Origin: Brugia malayi
Lineage: Eukaryota > Nematoda > Chromadorea > Rhabditida > Onchocercidae
Reading direction: 5' to 3'
DNA length: 48,025 nucleotides
NCBI RefSeq assembly: GCF_000002995.4
Contig: NW_025062308.1
Span: 1 to 48,025, forward strand
Shown here: positions 10,900-20,060 of the stretch, piece after piece
Layout of the letters: each line of letters begins with the position of its first letter
Numbering within the stretch: position 1 is the stretch's first letter
Notes under the pieces: model-generated
What the model saw: only the letters and a program-made list of their open reading frames with translations
Database searches by the model: none
What the model was told of the DNA's origin: nothing
Position numbers and translations under genes: made by a program

Positions 10900-13467
10900 A
10901 TTTCATTATTTAAGATGTCAAATGACAACAATGTATGTGACCAGTTCCCGCACTATGCGTATACAATAATCAATTTTTTTTTATTAAATGATTTTTTTTA
11001 GTACTTTTAATATATTTGAAATTAAATTTTGAGAATTGTAGGACTTCTTACCCAGTTTAGTATGCAAAACACCCGTACAAATTATGAGATTTTTATAAAT
11101 GTATTATTTAAATTTGAAATATAAATTAATTTTAATTGTAAGAATGAATTAAAATCGTGAAAAATTAAAAATTTAATTAATTTCTAAAGTTGATTTTATT
11201 ATTTTTGCTGGTCAAATGACCACGGTGTGTGTGACCAGTACCTTGCAACGCAATAAAATTCAATCAATTAAGTACAAAATATCTATTTTTTTAATGATTT
11301 GATATTTTTTAATATTTTAACAATTATTTAAAATTAGTTTTTGATATTGCTGGAATTTATTTTGTAGATTAATATGAAAATTCTAGAAAATTAACGAATT
11401 TTCATATAAATTAAATTTTAAATTTGAAATAAAAATTATTTATAACTGTGAGAATGAATTGAAACCGTAAAAAATTAAAAATTTAAATTGTTTTGCTAAT
11501 TAAATATTGATTAAAACTTAATTATTAAAGTTCATTTTAAAATTTATGCTGGACAAATGACCACAATGTATGACCACAACAAATTAATCAATAAAGTTCA
11601 AAACAACCATTTTTTTTTAATGAATTGATATTTTACAATATTTTAACATTTATTTAAAATAAATTTTTGGTATTATTAGAAATTATTTTATAGTTTAACA
11701 TGTAAAATTCTAATAAATTATTGTTTTTTCAAAAAATTTAAATTTTAAGTTTGAAATATAAATTAAGTTTAATTGTAAGAATGAATTAAAATCGTGAAAA
11801 ATTAAAAATTTAATTAATTCCGCTAATAAAATATTGATTGAAACTTAATTCCTAAAGTTTATTTTATTATTTTTGCTGGTGAAATGACCACGATGTATGT
11901 GACCAGTACCTACGCAACGCATAAAATTCAATCAATTAAGTACAAAATATCTATCTTTTTTTTAATGTTTTGATATTTTTTGATATTTTAATATTTAATT
12001 AAGATTAAATTTGATAATAGCAGGGTTTTTTTCCCAATTTATTATGCAAAAATTCTTACAAATAATAGGATTTTCACAAAAATCAATTTTAAATTTGAAT
12101 TAAAAATTAGCATTAATTGTAAAAATGAGTTAGGTGTATGACTAATTAAAAATTTTATTATATTTTCACAACCGAAATTTTAATCAAAATTCAAAAATTA
12201 AAATCTATTTAATTGTTTTTGCTGGTCAAATGACCACAATGTATGTGACCAGTATCTATGCAACGTTTATAAATTAATCAATTAAGTTCAAAATATCTAT
12301 TTTTTAAAGAATTGATTTTTTTTTAATATTTCAACATTTAATTAAAATGATTCTTTGATATTGCTAGAATTTATTTCATAGTTTAACATCCAAATTCTAG
12401 TAAATTAACGAATTTTCATAAAATTTAAATTTTAAATTTGAAATAAAAATCAATTATAATTGTGAGAATGAATTAAAATCGTGAAAAATTAAAAATTTAA
12501 TTAATTTTGCTTCTAAAATATCATTCAGAACTCAATTTCTAAACTTGATTTTATTATTTTTTCTGGTCAAATGACCACAATGTATGTGACCAGTACCTAT
12601 GCAATGCACACAAATTAATCAATTGAGTTCAAATTATCTATTTTTTTTTTTCTAAACAATTGATATTTATATTATTTTAACATTTAATTAAAAGAAATTT
12701 TGACAATACAGGGATTCATCTTACTGTTTAATATACAAAACTCTAATAAATCATTAAATTTTCACAGAATTTGATATTTAAATTTGAAATAAAAATTAAA
12801 TGAGTTAGGTGTATGACTAATTAAAAATTTTATTATATTTTCACAACTGAAATTTTAATCAAAATTTAAAAATTAAAATTTATTTAATTGTTTTTGCTGG
12901 TCAAATGACCACAATGTATGTGACCAGTATCTATGCAACGTTTATAAATTAATCAATTAAGTTCAAAATATCTATTTTTTTTTAAAGAATTGATTTTTTT
13001 TTAATATTTCAACATTTAATTAAAATGATTCTTTGATATTGCTAGAATTTATTTCATAGTTTAACATCCAAATTCTAGTAAATTAACGAATTTTCATAAA
13101 ATTTAAATTTTAAATTTGAAATAAAAATCAATTATAATTGTGAGAATGAATTAAAATCGTGAAAAATTAAAAATTTAATTAATTTTGCTTCTAAAATATC
13201 ATTCAGAACTCAATTTCTAAACTTGATTTTATTATTTTTTCTGGTCAAATGACCACAATGTATGCGACCAGTACCTATGCAATGCACACAAATTAATCAA
13301 TTGAGTTCAAAATAACTAATTTTTTTTAAGCAATTGATATTTTTTAATAGTTTTAACATTTAATTAAAATCAAAATTGATAAAACTAGAAATTATTTTCC
13401 CGTTTAATATACAAAAACTTTTGGAAATTATAAAATTTTCACCAAAATTAATTTTTAGATTTGAAAT

Positions 13468-13499
13468 AATGCTTAAGCCTAAGCCTAAGCCTAAGCATT
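13468..13499 (-). repeat. Interstitial telomere-like TTAGGC tract 6 (uninterrupted)
   Basis: Counterpart of tract 4 in higher-order unit 2. Confidence 0.9.
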
Positions 13500-13521
13500 A
13501 TTTTATTATTTAAAATGTCAA

Positions 13522-16500
13522 ATGACCACAATGTATGTGACCAGTACCTATGCAATGCACACAAATTAATCAATTAAGTTCAAATTATCTAATTTTTTAA
13601 ATGATTCGATTTTTTTAAATATTCCAACATTTAATTAAAATGATTCTTTGATATTGCTGGAATTTATTTTATAGTTTAATATACAAAATCCTAACAAATT
13701 ATTGAATTTTCATAAAATTTGAAATTTAAATTTGAAATAAGAATTGATTTGAATTGTAAGAATGAATCAAAACCGTGATTAATTAAAAATGTAATTAATT
13801 TTGCCTATCAAATATTAATTAAAACTTAATTATTAAGGTTTATTTTATTATTAATGTTGGTCAAATGACCACACCGTGAATAACTAGTACTATGGAACGC
13901 TTATAAATTAATCAGTTAAGCTCAAATTATCTATTTTTTTTTTTCTAAACAATTGATATTTATATTATTTTAACATTTAATTAAAAGAAATTTTGACAAT
14001 ACAGGGATTCATCTTACTGTTTAATATACAAAACTCTAATAAATCATTAAATTTTCACAGAATTTGATATTTAAATTTGAAATAAAAATTAATTTGAATT
14101 GTAAGAATGAATTAAAACCGTGATAAATTAAAAATTTAATCAATTCCGCTAGTCAAATATTGATTGAAACTTAATTTTTAAAGTTTATTTAGTTATTTAT
14201 GCTGATCAAATGAGCAACCGTAAATGACCAGTACTTATGCAATGCATATAAATTGATCAATTAAGCTCGAAATATCTAACTTTTTTTAATAAATATATAT
14301 TTTTCAACAGTTTTAACATTTAATTAAAGTAAAATTTGATATTACTAGAAATTATTTCGTAGTCTAATATACAAAAAAGGCTTTGATTCATTGCAAATCA
14401 TAAAATTTTCATAAAATTCGATCTTAAAATTTCAAACAAAAACTAATTTTAGCTGCAGAAATGAATTAAATCTACGACAAATTAAAAATCTTATTAATTT
14501 CACCTCTCGAATATTAAAAAAAAAACTTAGTTATTAAAGTTTATTTTCTTATTACGTATGCAACGCATAAAATTAAATAACTGAATTCAAAATAACTAAT
14601 TTTTTTTAAGGTATTGATATTTTTTAATAGTTTTAGCATTTAATTAAAATCAAAATTGAAAAAAACTAGAGATTTCTTCTCCCTTTAATATACAAAAGCT
14701 CTTGCAAATTATAAAATTTTCACCAAAATCAATTTTTAGATTTGAAATAATGCTTAAGCCTAAGCCTAAATATACCCTAAGCCTAAGCCTAAGCATTATT
14801 TCATTATTTAAGATGTCAAATGACAACAATGTATGTGACCAGTTCCCGCACTATGCGTATACAATAATCAATTTTTTTTATTAAATGATTTTTTTTAGTA
14901 CTTTTAATATATTTGAAATTAAATTTTGAGAATTGTAGGACTTCTTACCCAGTTTAGTATGCAAAACACCCGTACAAATTATGAGATTTTTATAAATGTA
15001 TTATTTAAATTTGAAATATAAATTAATTTTAATTGTAAGAATGAATTAAAATCGTGAAAAATTAAAAATTTAATTAATTTCTAAAGTTGATTTTATTATT
15101 TTTGCTGGTCAAATGACCACGGTGTGTGTGACCAGTACCTTGCAACGCAATAAAATTCAATCAATTAAGTACAAAATATCTATTTTTTTAATGATTTGAT
15201 ATTTTTTAATATTTTAACAATTATTTAAAATTAGTTTTTGATATTGCTGGAATTTATTTTGTAGATTAATATGAAAATTCTAGAAAATTAACGAATTTTC
15301 ATATAAATTAAATTTTAAATTTGAAATAAAAATTATTTATAACTGTGAGAATGAATTGAAACCGTAAAAAATTAAAAATTTAAATTGTTTTGCTAATTAA
15401 ATATTGATTAAAACTTAATTATTAAAGTTCATTTTAAAATTTATGCTGGACAAATGACCACAATGTATGACCACAACAAATTAATCAATAAAGTTCAAAA
15501 CAACCATTTTTTTTTAATGAATTGATATTTTACAATATTTTAACATTTATTTAAAATAAATTTTTGGTATTATTAGAAATTATTTTATAGTTTAACATGT
15601 AAAATTCTAATAAATTATTGTTTTTTCAAAAAATTTAAATTTTAAGTTTGAAATATAAATTAAGTTTAATTGTAAGAATGAATTAAAATCGTGAAAAATT
15701 AAAAATTTAATTAATTCCGCTAATAAAATATTGATTGAAACTTAATTCCTAAAGTTTATTTTATTATTTTTGCTGGTGAAATGACCACGATGTATGTGAC
15801 CAGTACCTACGCAACGCATAAAATTCAATCAATTAAGTACAAAATATCTATCTTTTTTTTAATGTTTTGATATTTTTTGATATTTTAATATTTAATTAAG
15901 ATTAAATTTGATAATAGCAGGGTTTTTTTCCCAATTTATTATGCAAAAATTCTTACAAATAATAGGATTTTCACAAAAATCAATTTTAAATTTGAATTAA
16001 AAATTAGCATTAATTGTAAAAATGAGTTAGGTGTATGACTAATTAAAAATTTTATTATATTTTCACAACTGAAATTTTAATCAAAATTTAAAAATTAAAA
16101 TTTATTTAATTGTTTTTGCTGGTCAAATGACCACAATGTATGTGACCAGTATCTATGCAACGTTTATAAATTAATCAATTAAGTTCAAAATATCTATTTT
16201 TTTTTAAAGAATTGATTTTTTTTTAATATTTCAACATTTAATTAAAATGATTCTTTGATATTGCTAGAATTTATTTCATAGTTTAACATCCAAATTCTAG
16301 TAAATTAACGAATTTTCATAAAATTTAAATTTTAAATTTGAAATAAAAATCAATTATAATTGTGAGAATGAATTAAAATCGTGAAAAATTAAAAATTTAA
16401 TTAATTTTGCTTCTAAAATATCATTCAGAACTCAATTTCTAAACTTGATTTTATTATTTTTTCTGGTCAAATGACCACAATGTATGCGACCAGTACCTAT

Positions 16501-16560
16501 GCAATGCACACAAATTAATCAATTGAGTTCAAAATAACTAATTTTTTTTAAGCAATTGAT
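13522..16560. repeat. Higher-order satellite repeat, unit 3, shortened
   Basis: It follows unit 2 but lacks one of the two 679-bp subunits: only one GAGTTAGGTGTATGACTAAT is present (about 16024), of the AACTGAAATTTT subtype. It stops near 16560. The following 80 bp are a jumble of short satellite words (TTGATATTTTTAAT repeated) before bacterial DNA starts. Confidence 0.85.
14749..14797 (-). repeat. Interstitial telomere-like TTAGGC tract 7
   Basis: Counterpart of tract 3 in higher-order unit 3. Confidence 0.9.
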
Positions 16561-16639
16561 ATTTTTTAATAGTTTTAATTGATATTTTTAATTGATATTT
16601 TAACAATTGAGTTCAAAATAATAATTGATATTTTTAATA

Positions 16640-16844
16640 CTACGCTCTCTCATTGCAGAATACTTTGCTGTCATGTTTTACAGTTGCTGTATCAAGACTA
16701 TCTTTATCGTTTTCGTGTGAAGCTGGGTTATTAGCTGGAATAGTTACAGTATTGGTAGCAGTTTTTTTGGTAATAGTGGAAACGGTTTGCTGCTCTATAG
16801 TTATTTTTATACTAAAAATATTAACAAAATATTTTCATCTTTAG
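16640..16844 (+). pseudogene. Hydrophobic ORF fragment, probably Wolbachia membrane-protein remnant
   Basis: Immediately after the satellite ends, a 63-codon plus-strand frame (ATG at 16653) carries a strongly hydrophobic stretch (AGLLAGIVTVLVAVFLVIVE, then CCSIVIFILKIL) consistent with one or two membrane segments. Its neighbour is a decayed bacterial gene on the other strand. I do not recognise a family, and the start may simply be the first ATG after a breakpoint. Confidence 0.35.
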
Positions 16845-17290
16845 CTGCTATCAAAAATTTTATCTCGAGCATAACCATTCTCTCCTGGTACAATTAAGCG
16901 GAGTATATGTTCCTATTGGTACTACCTGAAAATTTTACGGTCATTTTCTCGCTCAGCACTTCCTTTAAAAGCTCTTGTTTTTTAGCTCCTTCTAAAAGAT
17001 CTTTAACAGCCTGATATTTTTATGGCATATGACAGGGTACAGCAGAGAAAACCCCTACTTTTCTTCTTGATCATTGAAAGATACCGTAATTATTAAAATT
17101 TTCTTTGCGTTGTTACCAGATTTCTTTAATAAACTAGCAATATTTTCTTCTTTTTTTATTTTTTTTGCTAGCTCAAGAATTTTTTGTTTATTTTCATTTG
17201 TTAATTTACTCTCATTATTTACTAACTCATAAGCTATATTCTCTCTAGGATTTTCTATTTTTTCTATAACATATTTCCTTTTCTATAACA
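16840..17290 (-). pseudogene. Decayed bacterial hypothetical protein gene (Wolbachia-like)
   Basis: Minus-strand reading gives long protein-like runs in two frames. The first is IENPRENIAYELVNNESKLT followed by a lysine- and glutamate-rich stretch, ILELAKKIKKEENIASLLKK, and SFNDQEEK, ending in a stop. A second frame reads VGVFSAVPCHMP, stop, KYQAVKDLLEGAKKQELLKE, VLSEKMTVKFSGSTNRNIYS, A, stop, LYQERMVMLEIKFLIAAK. At least one frameshift and two nonsense codons are present. The charged helical composition is typical of Wolbachia hypothetical proteins; I cannot name it. It runs away from the intact smpB downstream. Confidence 0.5.
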
Positions 17291-17299
17291 TCTGCTTCT

Positions 17300-17784
17300 A
17301 TAAATTGATTATGTTAATAACCTATGGATGTCGATTAGAGCACTGATCCCACAACTATATGAATATTGTAATTTCAGGAATCCAAGTAGCTCATAGAAAT
17401 GCAAAAATTACTTGACACATTTTGCTAGTTCTCTTATCATGAAAATGGAGTTATTTTATATAATTTTCTAATCTTAGCAGATTAATAAGCTGAAACTCGC
17501 TTATAAAGCACTTAAGGCATTACCCAACATCAAAATTTTTAAAGTAAAGAGTTGATAACTAGCTACTCTGGATTTTTTTTGACTTTTTTTCTGCTTGGTA
17601 AGTTCCTTAAATATTTGCAGCTAAAAGTTATACTAAAGATCAACTATGTCTTGCACCTCAAAAAATATCGGATTACACTAGCCTATCCGATAGGCCTTGA
17701 ACGTACGAGTTTTGAATTTTAGAATATTATTTTTTTAACATTGCTGCAAGAACTAAAAATCCTGTATATATTAAAGTCTGAGGA
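17300..17784. other. Bacterial-type intergenic region upstream of smpB
   Basis: No open frame of note. It contains the promoter-like element at 17412-17440 and a short inverted repeat GCCTAT-CCG-ATAGGC near 17682. Composition and location suggest that the Wolbachia upstream region was copied along with smpB. Confidence 0.45.
17412..17440 (+). promoter_or_regulatory. Relic bacterial sigma-70-type promoter
   Basis: TTGACA (17412-17417), a 17-base spacer, then TATCAT (17435-17440): a consensus -35 box and near-consensus -10 box at ideal spacing. It lies about 350 bases upstream of smpB on the same strand. It should be inert in a nematode nucleus. Confidence 0.5.
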
Positions 17785-17796
17785 ATGTTTTTAAAT

Positions 17797-18246
17797 ATGG
17801 AAGTTATTGCAGAAAATAGAAAAGCAAGGTTTGAATACTTTATCCTAGAAGAGTTTGAAGCAGGTATGGTCCTTTTAAGTAGTGAAGTTAAATCTCTTAG
17901 AGAAAGAAAAGTAAATATTTCTGATGCTTATGTCACTGAAAAAAATGGTGAAATATGGCTGCACAATATGCACATTGCAGAATATAAAGCTGCAAACAAA
18001 AAAAAACATAAGCCGAAAAGGGAACGTAAATTGCTTCTGCATAAAAAAGAGATAAATAAATTAATCAGTCAGATCAAGACTGCTGGAGTTACTATTGTGC
18101 CACTTTCAATTTATTTTAATGACAAAGGATTAGTAAAAATTAGAATTGCTATTGTGAAAGGAAAAAAACTTTATGACAAAAGAGCAACCATAAAGCAGAG
18201 AGAGTGGAATCGTGAAAAAAGTAGATTGTCTAAAAATAACCTATAG
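17797..18246 (+). CDS. smpB: Wolbachia-derived smpB (SsrA/tmRNA-binding protein), intact ORF
   Basis: SmpB binds tmRNA and delivers it to stalled ribosomes for trans-translation. From the ATG at 17797 the ORF is about 149 residues and opens [20 protein letters not shown], the usual family start. I prefer this to the in-frame ATG at 17785, whose four extra residues (MFLN) are not family-like. The core [17 protein letters not shown], the [13 protein letters not shown] strand and the C-terminal [20 protein letters not shown] tail are all present, so length and both RNA- and ribosome-contacting parts look complete. It ends six bases before the lgt start, consistent with a bacterial operon. It is the only Wolbachia gene in the window without a visible break. 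It may have arrived recently or simply escaped mutation. It has no visible nematode signals, so expression is doubtful. Confidence 0.9.
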   Translation: MEVIAENRKARFEYFILEEFEAGMVLLSSEVKSLRERKVNISDAYVTEKNGEIWLHNMHIAEYKAANKKKHKPKRERKLLLHKKEINKLISQIKTAGVTIVPLSIYFNDKGLVKIRIAIVKGKKLYDKRATIKQREWNREKSRLSKNNL

Positions 18247-18252
18247 TAAAAT

Positions 18253-19005
18253 ATGTCTTTAAGTCCAGCAATTTTTAGCATCGGTCCTGTTTCTATACAC
18301 TGGTATTCTTTAGCATATGTTTTAGGTATAGTCTTTGCATACTAAGAATTTTTATGATTCACTGTTAACAGCCACTATTATAGGTATTATTCTTGGAGGC
18401 AGACTTGGCTTTGTATTAATATACGATCCAATCTCCTACATAAACAACCCTATTGAGATATTGAAGACTTGGAAAGGAGGAATGTCATTTCACGGTGGCG
18501 CTATAGGAGTTTTGTGTGCGGTGATAATTTCGTGTAGAAGATATAATATTCCTATATTTTACACACTGGATCTAATTTCTTGTGGAGTTCCCATAGGTTT
18601 GTTTTTAGGCCACATAGGCAATTTTGTAAACGGAGAGTTGTTTGGCAGGGTTACAACTATGCCATGGGGCATGGTATTTCCAGAGAGTGGTGATAATTTA
18701 ATGCGCCATCCAAGTCAGCTTTACGAGGCGTTTTTTGAAAGATTGTTATTTTTCGCACTTGCAAATTCACTGTTTTTTTTTGACTAGAATAAGACTATAT
18801 CACGGCACATTAACTGGCATTGCAGTTATGGTACGGAACAGTGCGTTTTGTGGTTGAGTTTTTTCGTGAACCAGATTATCAAGTTGATTATTTGTGGCTT
18901 GATTTAACCATGGGACAGTTGCTTTCAATATTTATGATTCTGCTAGGAATAATCGTATATTTGAGTGCATTAAATTCGAAATTTAATACTAAATCTGTCG
19001 CATAG
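18253..19005 (+). pseudogene. lgt: Wolbachia-derived lgt (prolipoprotein diacylglyceryl transferase), multiply broken
   Basis: Lgt is an inner-membrane enzyme that moves diacylglycerol from phosphatidylglycerol to lipoprotein cysteines. The ATG at 18253 reads MSLSPAIFSIGPVSIHWYSL, then YVLGIVFAY and TAA (18343-18345). A small deletion there joins directly to TKNFYDSLLTATIIGIILGG in another frame. The main body (to 18786) keeps GGMSFHGGAIGV with the key His, and IGNFVNGELFGR. The usual Arg of the G-R-x-G-N signature is His here (GHIGNF). A T-run frameshift near 18775 and a two-base loss near 18830 (ATGTGG expected, ATGG present) break it again. The last frame reads VEFFREPDYQ and ends KFNTKSVA at the normal C-terminus. 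At least three lesions rule out a working enzyme. Confidence 0.9.
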
Positions 19006-19028
19006 GGAAAAGCAAATATTTGCGCAGT

Positions 19029-19135
19029 TACGGAAGTGAGCTGCAAATTATAACAAACGCAGTAGCGCAATCTCCATCGTCACTGAGAGAAAGATGAATC
19101 ATGTGGTCTTTGAAGATGAAATTCTTGCTAACAAG
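19029..19135 (-). pseudogene. acpS: Inverted acpS 3' fragment
   Basis: The minus strand reads [20 protein letters not shown] then GDCATAFVIICSSLP and a stop at 19029-19031. This is the acpS C-terminus missing from the copies at 2001 and 25727, and it overlaps them over the [18 protein letters not shown] part. It is inverted relative to lgt and to the neighbouring proS scrap, showing local rearrangement. Confidence 0.85.
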
Positions 19136-19147
19136 ATGAAATTTCTG

Positions 19148-19280
19148 GACCTCATAGGCTTGCCATGGTAAATAATTGTTGGGAAGAAAGCAGTAAGTGA
19201 AAATATAATTGAAATAAAAATTAGAGCAACTGGAAAGGTAGAGGAAGTGCAGATTGAAGAAGCAATAAACTACTTTAACT
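19148..19280 (+). pseudogene. proS: proS 3' fragment, third copy
   Basis: By eye this matches the proS tail at 1864-1996, including the same nonsense TAA after CTTGCCATGG. The shared lesion means this piece was copied after that mutation arose in the nuclear sequence, or in a shared source. It is joined at its 3' end directly to a late acpS segment, skipping about 295 bp. Confidence 0.88.
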
Positions 19281-19321
19281 TTCAAAGACCACATGATTCA
19301 TCTTTCTCTCAGTGACGATGG
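19281..19321 (+). pseudogene. acpS: acpS internal fragment, forward orientation
   Basis: 41 bases encoding the [13 protein letters not shown] part of acpS. They form a perfect inverted repeat with 19074-19114, with the proS scrap as spacer. Confidence 0.85.
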
Positions 19322-19470
19322 AATAGCAATTACCGTCGATGAAAAAAAAAAATGGACTGACATTCTTTTCCTCTGACTTACTTACTGCTCTTGTTATCGT
19401 TGCAACTATTGGGAGGAGGACTTGTTGTGAGCATAGTTTTGTTAGACATCCAGTTGCGCTCAATCATCAT
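19322..19470. other. Right edge of nuwt 2, origin unclear
   Basis: Continues from the acpS scrap with AATAGCAATTACCGT, a word shared with 32502-32516. There is then a poly-A run and a hydrophobic plus-strand reading (TYLLLLLSLQLLGGGLVVSI). The switch back to nematode DNA is probably before 19500. No gene can be named. Confidence 0.3.
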
Positions 19471-19620
19471 GGATGGGGAGGGATAGGGATATAAGGACTT
19501 TGCACTCTTAGATGTAGGATATGCGGATTGTGCTAATATGAATTATCAAAAAGAAAGTGAGTATTGTTCTTGTTTGCAAAATGAGTTTTGGAGAGTTTCA
19601 CTGACTTAATTATCTTAAAA

Positions 19621-20060
19621 TACCTTGTTCTCAGTGAACCATTTCTATATAAATTTCTTCTTTCCTTTAGAACCATTCGTAGTTCTTTGAATATAATCGA
19701 GGATGTTCATGATTGATTCTGGAATACTACAATGAATTGATTAGCGATAAATTTAATTCTTTTATTTCCCCCTTTTATTTCCCTAGTTTCTGCTATTACC
19801 TGAGCTCTGTCCGCTGTTAGTCATATTTTTCCTTTTACATTCTCGATTTCCTCTCGCCTAACTGATAGATAGTATCACTAATGAGACTTTATCGGATGGA
19901 CGCATCATCTGAAATTTGATATTTGTTGCTTTTTGACATACATTCATAGTATTCTTGTTATTGTAGGTAGGGATTTCAACATAAGATGAAACGACGTTTG
20001 TTGTTTGAAAGGTTGGGACAAATTTTAAAAATTGGGTTGACACAATGGAGTTAATTAATA
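19621..20060 (+). repeat. Diverged segmental duplicate (partner 38721-39300)
   Basis: Both begin TACCTTGTTC and share TTTCTATATAAATTTCTTCT, CTGAGCTCTGTCCGCTGTT, ATCGGATGGA, GCTTTTTGACATACAT and TTTCAACATAA in the same order, with many substitutions and indels. Together with the zinc-finger exons that follow each of them, this suggests an old duplication of a multi-kilobase block. Confidence 0.75.

Larger units (their letters stand above)
9622..13521. repeat. Higher-order satellite repeat, unit 2 (about 3.9 kb)
   Basis: Near-identical to unit 1 over its full length. I noticed only scattered single-base or homopolymer differences, for example a shorter T run near 12300 than near 8400, and one T/A change near 12671. 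Such low divergence implies recent amplification or ongoing homogenisation. Confidence 0.9.
2340..16640. repeat. Satellite array 1, monomers of about 330 bp
   Basis: A long AT-rich array with recurrent landmarks: GGTCAAATGACCAC, GTGACCAGTACC, ATGCAACGC, AATCAATTAAG, AACATTTAATTAAAAT, TTGTAAGAATGAATTAAAA. GACCAGT landmarks fall about 325-350 bp apart (for example near 3051, 3384, 3733, 4067, 4391). Monomers differ appreciably from each other in the left part (2.3-5.7 kb) but are near-identical in higher-order groups to the right. No coding sequence is supported. Brugia has an abundant HhaI satellite of 322 bp, a size in the same range, but I cannot establish homology by eye. Both ends abut Wolbachia-derived DNA. 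Confidence 0.93.
19074..19321. repeat. 41-bp perfect inverted repeat around a proS scrap
   Basis: The left arm 19074-19114 (starts CCATCGTCACTGAGAG) and right arm 19281-19321 (ends CTCAGTGACGATGG) are exact reverse complements. The spacer is 166 bp. Confidence 0.9.

Noticed and set aside
2522..14884. Repeated 60-69-codon ORFs reading KPKPKYTLSLSLSI (and reverse-strand RLRLRVYLGLGLSI)
   Set aside because: They are translations of TTAGGC tracts and flanking satellite, recur only because the satellite does, and have no start context or homologues I recognise.
19028..19294. 88-codon minus ORF as a real gene
   Set aside because: It is a read-through of the inverted acpS fragment into the antisense of proS.
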